Source: Hanstruepera flava (GTDB taxonomy: Bacteria > Bacteroidota > Bacteroidia > Flavobacteriales > Flavobacteriaceae). Taken from it: 64,000 nucleotides of DNA. The notes below the pieces were generated by a model. The model saw only the letters and a program-made list of their open reading frames with translations. It was not told the origin of the DNA and ran no database searches. The DNA lies in NCBI RefSeq assembly GCF_023634025.1, contig NZ_JALJCW010000001.1, positions 657,501 to 721,500 of the forward strand. The letters are read 5' to 3'. How positions within the stretch are numbered: the first letter of the stretch is position 1; every line of letters starts with the position of its first letter. The position numbers were made by a program, and so were the translations under genes. Positions 1-9,367 of this stretch are shown here, one piece after another.

Positions 1-35
1 TTAACTTCTTAAGGCGTTTATCTCTTAAGCGGGTG

Positions 36-66
36 CAAATATAAATACTCTTTTTTTTACCCGCAA
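36..66 (-). promoter_or_regulatory. Bacteroidetes promoter P1 reading off the left edge
   Basis: On the minus strand a TATATTTG -7 element (36-43) lies 20 bases downstream of a TTG -33 element (64-66), matching the Bacteroidetes sigma-A consensus. Initiation would fall near position 30, so the product lies left of the window. The bases just after the -7 box read GCACCCGC. No gene of that transcript is visible, so its nature (rRNA or tRNA operon is my guess) is inferred. Confidence 0.65.
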
Positions 67-173
67 CGTTTTTTGAAAAAAAATTAAATTATTTTTTTAA
101 CCCTTCGCAAAAACCCATCAAAAACCCCTGAACTTATCCCGAAAACAACATCAATATGCCGCTAACGAGGGCG

Positions 174-205
174 CAAAGATAACACCCTTTTTTTATTCCC
201 AACAA
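174..205 (-). promoter_or_regulatory. Upstream tandem promoter P2
   Basis: A second minus-strand -7 element, TATCTTTG (174-181), has TTG triplets 18 and 21 bases upstream (200-202 and 203-205). It lies about 140 bases upstream of P1 and points the same way. Tandem promoters with an AT-rich spacer are typical of strongly expressed stable-RNA operons; that reading is inference. The rest of 1-272 contains no ORF that I would call a gene. Confidence 0.5.
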
Positions 206-272
206 ACTTTTTTACCCCTTTTTTTAAAAAAATTTACCAACACCTTATTTACAGTAGGTTACATAAGAAGGA

Positions 273-2255
273 TTATAAAAAGAAATTCCAAACGACTCCA
301 AATCGAACTATAAAATCACGATAGGGGTAGTTAGGTGCAGAGTAATAATCATTACTAAACCAACCTGCATTGAAGTGTTCTGCTTTTAAAAAAATTCTAA
401 TTTGACGCACTTTAGCATTCACAAAAAAATCAAACCTAGAAAAACCTCCATATTCTCGATCTGTCTGAACATAAAACTCTGCTAAAAGCGGGTCGTAAGC
501 ATTCATATAATAATTAGTGAAATAACTAAACGTCAAGCCCGTTTGGATAAATAACGCTTTATCAAAAAAATGATTTGAGTATATTAAAGAGTTTCGGGTT
601 GTAAATTCAGGAAGGTTAAAAACCATAGCATCGTCTTGAACATTTTGATACATCAAATTATTATACAAAGTAAACTTCCTTAAAAAATTAAATCCTTTTT
701 CCCACTTTACTTTTAGGTAGCTAATGCTTTTATCTGTTTGATAAGGTTTAACTAAATTATCCGTTTCATCTTTAGCGAAGTAAGCAAAATCGCTTATTGT
801 TGAAAAACTTGTAGATAGGTTACCGAATAACCTAGAGTTTAATTGAAACTCCAATTGCTGAGTTTCAATATTATTAAAGTTGGTTTGCCAATTATAATTC
901 TTGTATACGCTTTGATACAATAAATAATTATAATTTGGAGCTCGTGAATTATGTTTAATGACTGCTGAAGCCTCAAAATCTTCATTGAAGACATAGGAAG
1001 CTTGGCCTAGAAAATAATTTCCATCAAAATCTCCCGCTACATTTAATCTGGCTTCTGCGTTAAGCTGAAAACCACTTATAGTTTTGTTATACTTACCTCC
1101 TATTGAAACAACATCTCCCTTTAGCCGGTTTGTTAGGTATTGATTATTAATAAAGACCACTTTATCATAACCATAATTGTAATTATTATGGCCTACATTA
1201 AATTGCAAGGCTCCCAATATATTATTGGCATAATTCAAATCAACTTGATTATAAAAATTTTCAAGTGTTACACGATCTCTTAAGTTTTGACTTTGAAATG
1301 CATCACCAAAATATTCATTTTCCCTACTTTGGTTAAACTCATAGTATTTATCTTCAAAGGAAATTGTATGCGCAACGTTTAGCTTATTTTTTGCCAATGA
1401 ATCTGCTGGCTTTATTATTTCATATAAATGATTTAAGTGAAAGCGTTTCCCTTTTAAAATATTATCAGCATCCTCAAAATTAACAGCTAAAACGGCTCTA
1501 TCCTTAAATTCGGGATTACCAGATTCGAAAAAAGGGATATTACTATCTGTTACGCCTCCATTTTCTTCATTAAACAAATCCTGCATTACAATATGCGCAT
1601 TGGCTATATACCTTCTATTCTTTGTTTGATAACTAGTTGTAAACCTAAAATTACCTGAACTGGTTAAGTTATGCTGGTACTTTCCTAAAGACCTAACACC
1701 TTTATATCCAATTGAAAAATTAAATTGCTTTGAAATATTGGTTGTAAAAAAAGCATCAAGTTGCTGACCTTGTTCAAAAGCTGTTTTGTAATACAATTCA
1801 GTAAACGGAGTCGGCACATGATAATAATTGATATCTTCAATTTCCATGTAATTAAAATGCCTGCCTCTTGCTCCAAATAGTGGTAATATGGCATCGTTGG
1901 TATACTTATAACTTAATGAATTATATGTATGCCCTACATTTGTAAATGGCAAGAGTTCAAAATAATCGCGACGTAAATAATTAAACTTGTATTCTTTTTT
2001 AATGGTTAATGTTGTATCTACTATAGTGGTATCGTTTTTAGATGATACAATTAAGTACATGTCAATTTTCGCATCGAAGTTTTTAATATTCTTATTACTA
2101 GTACTTTGTGTTGACCCTCTAGTGGTATCGTTTAGCCGAATGTTTTGATCATCTGTAGTTTCCTTTTGAATATAACTAGGACGATTAGTAGGTGTCTGAC
2201 CATACAGGGTTGAAAAAAAACAAAATAAAAAACCTAATAATATTATTTTCCGCAT
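273..2255 (-). CDS. Putative outer-membrane porin (Bacteroidetes putative-porin family)
   Basis: A 660-residue exported protein. An N-terminal signal peptide (MRKIILLGFLF...) ends near LYGQ at residue 20. A polar linker rich in Thr, Asp and Asn runs to about residue 65. The remainder is alternating aromatic and polar stretches typical of a beta-barrel, ending in Trp-Asn-Phe-Phe-Leu as outer-membrane proteins often do. Length and composition fit the Bacteroidetes putative porin family (Porin_10-like); the assignment is from overall look, not a motif. The substrate is unknown. It is divergent from rnhB with 69 bases between starts, where a minus-strand TACATTTG -7 box (2275-2282) could drive it; no good -33 box accompanies it. 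Confidence 0.75.
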   Translation of the reverse strand: MRKIILLGFLFCFFSTLYGQTPTNRPSYIQKETTDDQNIRLNDTTRGSTQSTSNKNIKNFDAKIDMYLIVSSKNDTTIVDTTLTIKKEYKFNYLRRDYFELLPFTNVGHTYNSLSYKYTNDAILPLFGARGRHFNYMEIEDINYYHVPTPFTELYYKTAFEQGQQLDAFFTTNISKQFNFSIGYKGVRSLGKYQHNLTSSGNFRFTTSYQTKNRRYIANAHIVMQDLFNEENGGVTDSNIPFFESGNPEFKDRAVLAVNFEDADNILKGKRFHLNHLYEIIKPADSLAKNKLNVAHTISFEDKYYEFNQSRENEYFGDAFQSQNLRDRVTLENFYNQVDLNYANNILGALQFNVGHNNYNYGYDKVVFINNQYLTNRLKGDVVSIGGKYNKTISGFQLNAEARLNVAGDFDGNYFLGQASYVFNEDFEASAVIKHNSRAPNYNYLLYQSVYKNYNWQTNFNNIETQQLEFQLNSRLFGNLSTSFSTISDFAYFAKDETDNLVKPYQTDKSISYLKVKWEKGFNFLRKFTLYNNLMYQNVQDDAMVFNLPEFTTRNSLIYSNHFFDKALFIQTGLTFSYFTNYYMNAYDPLLAEFYVQTDREYGGFSRFDFFVNAKVRQIRIFLKAEHFNAGWFSNDYYSAPNYPYRDFIVRFGVVWNFFL

Positions 2256-2324
2256 AATAATTTTTTCGACCTTGCAAATGTATATACAATTTACAATAAC
2301 GCCATTATATTAAGAATTATTTAA

Positions 2325-2924
2325 ATGCTAAAATTAAATTATTCAGGTTTTGAATATGAATGTGGCACAGACGAGGCCGGAAGGGGTTGTTTAGCCGGTC
2401 CTGTCACAGCTGCTGCAGTAATTTTACCTTACGATTTTAATAATGATATTCTAAATGACTCTAAACAACTATCTGAAATTAAACGTAATAATCTAAAACC
2501 TGTTATTGAACAAGAAGCCGTAACTTTTGCATTCAGCCATATTTATCCAATAGAAATTGACAAAATAAACATCTTGAACGCTTCTATTTTGGCTATGCAT
2601 CAATCAATTGAACAATTGAATCCAAATCCGGAATATATTATTGTAGATGGCAATAAGTTTAAACCTGTAAATGGCATTCCATTCAGCACTATTGTAAAAG
2701 GCGATAGTAAATATTTAAGTATTGCTGCAGCATCAGTTTTAGCTAAAACGTATCGTGATGCTTATATGGAAGAAATTCATGAGGAATTCCCAATGTACAA
2801 CTGGAAACAAAACAAAGGTTACCCTACAAAAGAACATCGTGAAGCTATAAAACAATACGGTATTACAAAATACCATAGAAAATCGTTTCGTTTATTACCC
2901 GAACAATTGCAATTGGATTTATGA
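2325..2924 (+). CDS. rnhB: Ribonuclease HII
   Basis: RNase HII removes RNA from RNA-DNA hybrids, including single misincorporated ribonucleotides. The 199-residue length is normal. The N-terminal [14 protein letters not shown] motif gives catalytic Asp16 and Glu17. IIVDGN supplies Asp108, and the family block [14 protein letters not shown] follows at about 132-145. The start is ATG, and earlier in-frame sequence lacks a start. It is followed 65 bases later by a large lipoprotein gene on the same strand. Assignment is secure. Confidence 0.97.
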   Translation: MLKLNYSGFEYECGTDEAGRGCLAGPVTAAAVILPYDFNNDILNDSKQLSEIKRNNLKPVIEQEAVTFAFSHIYPIEIDKINILNASILAMHQSIEQLNPNPEYIIVDGNKFKPVNGIPFSTIVKGDSKYLSIAAASVLAKTYRDAYMEEIHEEFPMYNWKQNKGYPTKEHREAIKQYGITKYHRKSFRLLPEQLQLDL

Positions 2925-2989
2925 ATTAGAACTGCAATCATTTTAAAGGCATATATTATTTATATAGATTTGTACAAATTCCCTCGTTA

Positions 2990-5425
2990 ATGAAAAAGGT
3001 TTGTTTTTACGCTATTTTAATCGCGCTATTTTTTGGCTGCGATTCTTCTACTAAAAAAACTAAAATTACTGATTACCTCAACGATGACGCTTCGGCAATC
3101 ATCAAGGTCCAAAATGTTGGTAGTTTAAATAGTAATATTAACAACAATCCGTTTTTGCAACAATTGGAATCCTCAAGTTCCTATCAAAACTTGTCAAAAA
3201 AACTAGATTTAATTCAGTACCTTCAAACCGAAGACGATATTTATATTTCACTTTTTAAGGACAAGCAGGACAGTTTACAGTTCACCGTTATTACCAAACT
3301 AAAAGTCAATTTATTTAATATTGATTCGTTACCAAACCATAGTATAGAAACCATAAACTATCAATCTCAAACCATTACCAAAAGTACAGTAGACAACCAT
3401 ACTCTATTTAGCATAATAAAGGACAGTATTTTTGTTGGTGCCACTAACCAAGAATTACTAAATAATGCTTTAAAATCACCCAGAATACATCCACAGTTGG
3501 AATCTTTGGTTAACTCATCAAGTAATGACAATCAATTATCTGTTTTAATTAATAAGAAAAGAGACAATGACATCCAATCGTTGTTTATAAATTCAAACAT
3601 TACTGCAAAAAGCTTAACAGACTACTTGTTTTTTGATGTGGATATTAATCAAAATGAAATTCTTATCAATGGAGTCACACGATCTTCAGATTCTACAAAA
3701 AAATTAATTGATGCCTTCAAAAATACTATTCCGCAAGAAAATAGACTATCACAAATAACACCAGCAAACAGCGATGGTTTTTTAAGCCTTACATTCAATG
3801 ATTTTAATGTGTTTCATAACAACTTAAGAGCTATTCAGCAATTAGACTCTATAACTTCTCACCCTTTATTGTTTGACAACATTATTGAAGCTGGTGTAAT
3901 ATATACTGATAGCGTACAAGCCATAGTCTTGAATTCATTAGATATTTACATTACAAAGGATGCCTTATTGAATGACCAAGATATTTTGGACACCTATCGA
4001 GGCATAGATATTTTGAGCTTTAGCAACCCTGAACTTTTTGAACAGGCTTTTAATCCATTCATAAATTATACAAAAGCAGATAAATATTGTATAATAGATA
4101 ATTTTATTGTATTCTCGGATAATATGGATTTGCTTCAAAACATTATATCGAGTTACAAAAACCAAACAACCTATAGTTCGAGAAATCACTACAGTTTATT
4201 GCAAGAAAAGTTTAGCGACGAAGCCTCTATTTTAAGTGTTGTTAATTCCAATATACTGGAAACACTTTTAAACAGAAATCTTGGAGACAGTTTGAATTTC
4301 AAATTAGGCAACTATCAAACTTCTGGCGTTCAATTTATCTACGATTCACACTTTGCACATGTTAATGCCGCAATTCAAAAAGCCAAGACTCGTGTTTATG
4401 AAAATTCTATATCAGAATCCAGGGCCATTAAATTAGATGCCGATGTATTAAACACGCCTCAATTGGTCACCAATCATGTTACCAATGAAAAGGACATTGT
4501 TGTTCAGGATATTAACAACAACCTATATCTTATTTCAAATAGTGGAAAAATTCTATGGAAAAAACAACTTCAAGGTCCTGTTTTAGGTCACATTGAACAA
4601 ATAGATATGTATAAAAACGGACGTTTGCAATTAGCTTTTGCAACAAAAAACCGTGTTTATGTGTTGGACAGAAACGGCAAGGACGTGTCACCTTTCCCTA
4701 TAAAATTTAATGATGCCATTACACAACCCCTTTCGGTTTTTGATTATGACAATAATAGAAACTATCGTTTATTGGTCACTCAAGGTAAAGGCGTGTTAAT
4801 GCTAGATGCCAAAGGTAAAAGTGTTAGGGGTTTTAACTTTAAAAAAGCAACAGAAGCTATTATTCACCAACCACAGCATATAAGAATTGGTCGTAAAGAT
4901 TATTTACTATTTAAAACAGCTAATAAACTCTACATTCTAGATAGAACTGGAAAAACACGTGTAACTCCTAAAAACAACTTCAATTATTCATCTGAAGCCA
5001 TGTACTTTTACAATGGCAATTTTGCCACTACAACAACAGATGGCAAATTGGTAACTATAGACACCAATGGCAATACAGCTTCACAAGATTTAGGTATAAC
5101 CAATTCGCATAATCTTGTTACAACCAGTAAAACACTAGTAGCTCTTTCTGAAAATAAACTGCGAATCAAACAAAATACCTACGAGTTGGATTATGGTAAT
5201 TACAGTGAACCTGAAATATTTTATATCAACGATAAAATTTATGTCACGGTTACTGATATTCAAACCCAAAAAGTATATCTCTTTGATAGTAATGCCAAGC
5301 TATTGTCTAACTTTCCAGTATATGGAACATCGCAAATAGATATGGAAAATATAGACAAAGACCGTAATTTGGAATTTGTGACTAAAGGCGAAAGCGATAC
5401 CATTCTTATCTATCAAATTAATTAA
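2990..5425 (+). CDS. Large lipoprotein with C-terminal beta-propeller-like repeats
   Basis: An 811-residue protein with a lipoprotein signal: hydrophobic stretch, then FFGC with Cys17 as acylation site. The N-terminal ~450 residues show no motif I recognise; they resemble the DUF3352-like proteins found next to rnhB in flavobacteria (a recollection, not a search). From about 480 onward, repeats of the type 'hydrophobic-LDxxGK' recur (VLDRNGKD, MLDAKGKS, ILDRTGKT, TIDTNGNT, LFDSNAKL) at roughly 45-50 residue spacing. This suggests a PQQ/WD-like propeller. It is probably a periplasmic or surface lipoprotein. The gene is co-directional with rnhB and the nucleoid-associated protein (37-base gap to the latter). 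Specific function unknown. Confidence 0.7.
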   Translation: MKKVCFYAILIALFFGCDSSTKKTKITDYLNDDASAIIKVQNVGSLNSNINNNPFLQQLESSSSYQNLSKKLDLIQYLQTEDDIYISLFKDKQDSLQFTVITKLKVNLFNIDSLPNHSIETINYQSQTITKSTVDNHTLFSIIKDSIFVGATNQELLNNALKSPRIHPQLESLVNSSSNDNQLSVLINKKRDNDIQSLFINSNITAKSLTDYLFFDVDINQNEILINGVTRSSDSTKKLIDAFKNTIPQENRLSQITPANSDGFLSLTFNDFNVFHNNLRAIQQLDSITSHPLLFDNIIEAGVIYTDSVQAIVLNSLDIYITKDALLNDQDILDTYRGIDILSFSNPELFEQAFNPFINYTKADKYCIIDNFIVFSDNMDLLQNIISSYKNQTTYSSRNHYSLLQEKFSDEASILSVVNSNILETLLNRNLGDSLNFKLGNYQTSGVQFIYDSHFAHVNAAIQKAKTRVYENSISESRAIKLDADVLNTPQLVTNHVTNEKDIVVQDINNNLYLISNSGKILWKKQLQGPVLGHIEQIDMYKNGRLQLAFATKNRVYVLDRNGKDVSPFPIKFNDAITQPLSVFDYDNNRNYRLLVTQGKGVLMLDAKGKSVRGFNFKKATEAIIHQPQHIRIGRKDYLLFKTANKLYILDRTGKTRVTPKNNFNYSSEAMYFYNGNFATTTTDGKLVTIDTNGNTASQDLGITNSHNLVTTSKTLVALSENKLRIKQNTYELDYGNYSEPEIFYINDKIYVTVTDIQTQKVYLFDSNAKLLSNFPVYGTSQIDMENIDKDRNLEFVTKGESDTILIYQIN

Positions 5426-5462
5426 ACACACTAAAAAAATAAGTCCATTTGGACTCAATCAA

Positions 5463-6512
5463 ATGATAAAACGTACCCAAGCCTCTATCTCTAAATTTAT
5501 TATCCATAAAGTTGGTAATAAATTCAATAACACCAAAAATGCGTTTTCAGAAAAGGAAGTCCATTTTGATGAAGCCAGCTATGAGCTTATGCTTCCTTTC
5601 CTTTTAAGACTATTTAGCTCTGTGGTTCAGAGTTATCGTTTTAATCATCATGCTGATATTTCGTTAAATGAAATCAACACTTACAGCGCGCAAATTTTTA
5701 ATGATGAAGATGATTTTATTGAAACCTCAAAACACATTGTCAAGCATTTATTCGAGCAATCTAATTCAGCACAAATAAAAACAGGCGATGTTTTGGTGGT
5801 TCTTTTTGAAGGCATTGAATACAACGAAATTACTACCAATGCTTTGGGTATTTTCAAAATAGAAAACAAGGTTAATTTTTTTCAAACCTACCTAGAAAAC
5901 AATAGCTACGATGTGCTAGTCCAAAAAGGTATAAGCTCTAAAAAAGTAGACAAAGGTTGTTTAATTCTAAACCAGAGCGATACCGAAGGTCGTATTGTAT
6001 TGAGTGCTGATAACAATAACTATGATGCCCAATATTGGACTAATCATTTTCTGAATATTAAATATGCTGATGACGCTAATAGCCACACCCAGCAATATTT
6101 AGAACTATGCAAAGATTTTTCTGAAGATATCTTGAAGATTTCCTACGGCAACCAAGAGCAAAATACGTTTTTGGCAAAAACCATCGACTTTTTTAAAGAG
6201 CATGAAATTGTAAAGGTAGAGGAATTTAAAGCGGATATTTTTGAAGAGGATAAGCATAAAACTCTTTTTGACGACTATAAAAAAACCTTTGAAGGCGAAA
6301 AGGATATTGTTATTCGCAACCAATTTGATGTATCTGACCTAGTGGTGAATAAGGAAAAGAAAAAAATAAAAACCGAAATTAAACTGGATACCAACATTCA
6401 AATTAAGCTAGATATTGATGCACCTGAAGCTTCAAGCGAATATCTAGAGCGTGGCTACGACGACGAAAAGAAAATGCACTACTACAAAGTATTTTTTAAT
6501 GCCGAAGGTTGA
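5463..6512 (+). CDS. Nucleoid-associated protein (NdpA/YejK-like)
   Basis: A cytoplasmic protein of 349 residues without signal or membrane segment. Its opening (SKFIIHKVGNK), the mid segment GDVLVVLFEGIEYNE, LGIFKIENK and the later RIVLSADNNNYDAQYW fit the 37-kDa nucleoid-associated protein family (NdpA/YejK). Family members bind the nucleoid; the exact role is poorly defined. The C-terminus is Lys- and Glu-rich. The next gene's long frame overlaps the stop by 4 bases, but its more likely start lies 62 bases downstream. Confidence 0.8.
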   Translation: MIKRTQASISKFIIHKVGNKFNNTKNAFSEKEVHFDEASYELMLPFLLRLFSSVVQSYRFNHHADISLNEINTYSAQIFNDEDDFIETSKHIVKHLFEQSNSAQIKTGDVLVVLFEGIEYNEITTNALGIFKIENKVNFFQTYLENNSYDVLVQKGISSKKVDKGCLILNQSDTEGRIVLSADNNNYDAQYWTNHFLNIKYADDANSHTQQYLELCKDFSEDILKISYGNQEQNTFLAKTIDFFKEHEIVKVEEFKADIFEEDKHKTLFDDYKKTFEGEKDIVIRNQFDVSDLVVNKEKKKIKTEIKLDTNIQIKLDIDAPEASSEYLERGYDDEKKMHYYKVFFNAEG

Positions 6513-6574
6513 TTTTTTGTCTTTCTAATAAAATTATCAGACCTTATGAGTGTTTAACTATTTTATCTAAAATC

Positions 6575-7102
6575 ATGCGAAAAATTATTCTACTCATTGC
6601 AATATTAGTTTCGTCTCAAACTATTTCTGCAAATACACCTTTATTGCCAACTTTTGAAATCAATTCAGATTCCACACGAACAGCGGAACTAGATAAATAC
6701 TGGAAGACATTATCTAAAACTGTTTCAGATGGTGACTTTGAAGGCTATGGTGCAGCTTACCACCCAGATGCTGTAGTTATTTTCGCAACGGGATCAAACA
6801 AAACATCAGTACCACTAGCAAAAGCATTGGCAGGTTGGAAACAAGGTTTTGACGATACCAAAGCTGGCAAAAACAAAGCAGGTGTTACCTTTCGTTTATC
6901 ACAACGTATAGGCGATGACACCACAGCTCATGAAACAGGTGTTTTTTACTACTGGACCTCTAATGTAGATGGCAGCAACAAACAAGGAATAATGGTTCAC
7001 TTTGAAATGTTATTGGTAAAAAAAGATGGCAAATGGTTAGGCGTTATGGAATATCAAAAAGAAGCTGCTACTATAGAAGAATGGGAGGCTTTGGATAAAT
7101 AA
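6575..7102 (+). CDS. Exported SnoaL/NTF2-like (DUF4440-type) protein
   Basis: I place the start at the ATG at 6575 rather than the upstream in-frame ATG at 6509, because only 6575 begins directly with a signal peptide (MRKIILLIAILVSSQTISA, about 19 residues). The mature part (about 156 residues) has the one-domain alpha+beta pattern of NTF2/SnoaL-like proteins: ELDKYWKTLSKTVSDGDFEGY, YHPDAVVIFATG, and a C-terminal strand MLLVKKDGKWLGVMEYQK. Such proteins are small-ligand binding or isomerase-like folds. No catalytic assignment is possible here. Likely periplasmic. Confidence 0.65.
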   Translation: MRKIILLIAILVSSQTISANTPLLPTFEINSDSTRTAELDKYWKTLSKTVSDGDFEGYGAAYHPDAVVIFATGSNKTSVPLAKALAGWKQGFDDTKAGKNKAGVTFRLSQRIGDDTTAHETGVFYYWTSNVDGSNKQGIMVHFEMLLVKKDGKWLGVMEYQKEAATIEEWEALDK

Positions 7103-7127
7103 AAAACAATTGAATTGCTTATCTGAC

Positions 7128-7772
7128 TTGAAATACGTTAAAAATATAATTGTATGTTTCCTTTTATTTTCTTGCTCTAATTTGGGTGAGAAAAAAAATA
7201 AAATTGAATTATATTCCAATAACTATATTTCATCCAAATCCAAAAATAATATTGGAGTGATTAATTTGGACACCGTCGAAAATTTTTCAGAGTTGAGTAA
7301 GGCAATGGGTAAACTATCCTGTGATAAAAGAATTTCTGGATTGAGATTTGAATTAAATGATTCAATATATAATCTAATTGGTTATTCTGATTGTCCTAAT
7401 CATGGAGAAATTGGATGTTTTTTCACGCCAAATATATTGAAAATAAGAAATGATTCCCTAATATTAGGATATGGTAAAGAAAAATCCTCTAAACCAATTA
7501 GTTATCTAAAGCAAGAGTTAAATAACATTATAGATAACCCTAATAATTATCAAGTTAATAAAAACAAATTGAAACCTGCTGTAATATATTTATATGTTGA
7601 CGATAAATATCCTATTTCAACAACAAAAGAAGTTTTAAAAGAAATAACTAAAGAATTTTTGTTTATTAACAATTCTAAACATTCTGAATATTTCAAATAT
7701 ACTGTTTTGTTTACAGGTTATGATATTACAAAAATTCCACCTCCTCCACTTCCTCCATCTGCAAATGAATAG
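7128..7772 (+). CDS. Hypothetical lipoprotein, AT-rich gene
   Basis: The longest frame begins at a TTG at 7110. A second TTG at 7128 gives a much more typical lipoprotein leader (MKYVKNIIVCFLLFSC; acylated Cys at residue 16), so I use 7128 (214 residues). No ATG lies near. I recognise no domain. The protein has several Cys residues, including GCFF and a DCPNHGEIGC block around residue 93-105, and a proline-rich tail (PPPPLPPSANE). The gene is visibly more AT-rich than its neighbours and uses a weak start codon, hinting at recent acquisition or low expression. A flavobacterial orphan is the safest reading. Confidence 0.5.
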   Translation: MKYVKNIIVCFLLFSCSNLGEKKNKIELYSNNYISSKSKNNIGVINLDTVENFSELSKAMGKLSCDKRISGLRFELNDSIYNLIGYSDCPNHGEIGCFFTPNILKIRNDSLILGYGKEKSSKPISYLKQELNNIIDNPNNYQVNKNKLKPAVIYLYVDDKYPISTTKEVLKEITKEFLFINNSKHSEYFKYTVLFTGYDITKIPPPPLPPSANE

Positions 7773-7831
7773 ATTATTATTCAAAATTTGATGAGAACGA
7801 CTTATTAACTTAATTTTTGACACTTAAAACC

Positions 7832-8314
7832 ATGCAATCAAAACAACTAGCCAACCGTTTTAGGGAAGTCCTACTTAATGGTACTTGGATAGCCAATACC
7901 AATTACAAAAAGGCACTTTCTGGCACAACTGTAAAACAAGCCACTACAAAAGTTGGTTCTCTAAATACGCTTTTAGCATTAGCCTTTCATATTAATTATT
8001 ATATTGAAGGCATACTTCCCGTATTTACTGGAGGCTCTCTAACCATTAAAGATAAATACAGTTTTGACCATCCAGAAATAACCATACAAAAAGAATGGGA
8101 TAATTTACTAAACAACATGTGGAAAAATGCAGAACGCTTTGCCAATCATGTTGAACAATTATCAGATTCTGAATTAGAATCACCATTTGTTGATGAAAAA
8201 TATGGAACCTACCGAAGAAATATTGACGGCGTTATTGAACATAGCTATTACCATTTAGGACAAGTGTCCATAATTAAGAAAATGATTTTGGAATTAGAAC
8301 TGGAATCTAACTAG
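7832..8314 (+). CDS. DinB-like (four-helix metal-binding) protein, intact copy
   Basis: Start chosen at ATG 7832 (MQSKQLANRF), not the TTG 15 bases upstream; 160 residues. It looks like a DinB/DUF1572-type four-helix bundle, with His in AFHINYYIEG and a C-terminal EHSYYHLGQVSIIKK helix supplying further metal-ligand candidates. The family includes thiol transferases and stress-induced proteins of unknown substrate. Its stop codon TAG sits in the palindrome CTAG (8311-8314), which also ends the convergent small gene. The 3' part of this gene from about 8124 is the left boundary of the tandem duplication; a diverged second 3' end is at 10220-10401. Confidence 0.7.
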   Translation: MQSKQLANRFREVLLNGTWIANTNYKKALSGTTVKQATTKVGSLNTLLALAFHINYYIEGILPVFTGGSLTIKDKYSFDHPEITIQKEWDNLLNNMWKNAERFANHVEQLSDSELESPFVDEKYGTYRRNIDGVIEHSYYHLGQVSIIKKMILELELESN

Positions 8315-8538
8315 TTATTAGTAACATCAAAAGCATCATCAGGTTTAGAACTGTCATTCTTATCAAAAGAAATTGTTTTAATGGGTTCTTTTGTTGACAT
8401 TTCTATTGGCGGTTTTTTAAACGTACTGGGATGCTCAAAAGCACTTATTTTAGATTCTTGGGTGTTGCGATTTTTTGTGATGCTTCTTACTATCACAATA
8501 AGTACAACAATTGCCAATAAAATGAAAATAAATTTCAT
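8311..8538 (-). CDS. Small single-span membrane protein, copy 1
   Basis: A 75-residue protein starting at the ATG at 8538; an upstream TTG at 8547 would add three residues. Residues 2-18 form one hydrophobic helix (MKFIFILLAIVVLIVIVRS), followed by a polar Lys/Pro/Ser tail that I do not recognise. It begins 13 bases after the stop of the T9SS gene on the same strand, so the two are probably co-transcribed. The same pair recurs in copy 2 (10646-10873) with a few substitutions confined to the tail. The stop shares the CTAG palindrome with the convergent DinB-like gene. Function unknown. Confidence 0.6.
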   Translation of the reverse strand: MKFIFILLAIVVLIVIVRSITKNRNTQESKISAFEHPSTFKKPPIEMSTKEPIKTISFDKNDSSKPDDAFDVTNN

Positions 8539-9367
8539 GTTGACCAAAATTCTATTCTACAATAAACTTCTTTGCCTTTAACAGGTTGTCCTTTTTAATC
8601 ACTAATATGTATTGACCAGCAGCAAGACTTTGCACATTAATTTTAGTCCTATTATTTGACAACTTATTTTGAGATTGTAAAATCTGCCTACCTTGCATAT
8701 CATAAACTTTTAATTCAATCGCTGAATCAGAAAAAGTAATCTCTGCAGGAAATTGCACATTCAATACATGGGTTGCAGGATTTGGATATACTGTAAACAA
8801 CTTTGTGTTTATACTAATGTCTTCGACACTTAACTGTTGAGCATCTAGATAGTCAGGAATACCATTTCCATTAACATCGTCATCAGTAGGATCACCATTA
8901 TCATTGTAATCTTCATCTAAAGTAATAACACCATCACCATCATCATCCATGTCCAAATGGTTTGGAATACCATCATTATCTGTATCTAAAAATGTAGGTG
9001 GATTAACCGTATTATTGGAAGTTCTACCACCAAAAACAATTTCATATTCTGAAATGACTGTATCTCCATCATCGTCATCATCTTGATAGTTTGGAATGCC
9101 ATCACCATCCGTATCATCATCGCCCAAATCACCATTTCCGTTAGCATCTTCCATGTCATTTGGAATACCATCATTCTCATCGTCATTGTCACAGTTGGTA
9201 AAGCTCACCGTTAAATCAAATTGCACATTATCAGTACTTGGGTTCATAACTATCGTAAAATTATTATTCCCAGAACTTATGGTAACATCACCTGAAACCG
9301 ATGCATTGGATGCATCTAAAATATCAACGGTATTTTCTGAAGCATCTAAATTAAACAACCCAAGAAC
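8429..9367. repeat. Apparently identical tract, copy 1 (partner 10764-11702)
   Basis: Comparing by eye at a constant offset of 2335 bases, I find no difference between 8429-9367 and 10764-11702. Differences begin immediately outside (8428 G/A on one side, 9368 C/T on the other) and quickly become frequent. The tract covers the N-terminal half of the small membrane gene and the C-terminal ~270 codons of the T9SS gene. A sharply bounded identity block inside diverged copies suggests gene conversion. Confidence 0.8.

Noticed and set aside
1-272. A tRNA or rRNA end within the left 272 bases
   Set aside because: No cloverleaf or conserved 16S/23S sequence is visible; only promoter-like elements and AT-rich spacer.
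5443-5456. Small hairpin AGTCC-ATTT-GGACT between the large lipoprotein gene and the nucleoid-associated gene
   Set aside because: Only five base pairs and no following T tract; too weak to call a terminator.
8840-9190. Asp-rich repetitive coding sequence that looks like a short-repeat array (also at 11175-11525)
   Set aside because: The repetition is codon-level (GAT-rich type-3 repeats) inside one ORF; there are no equal-length spacers, so it is not a CRISPR array.
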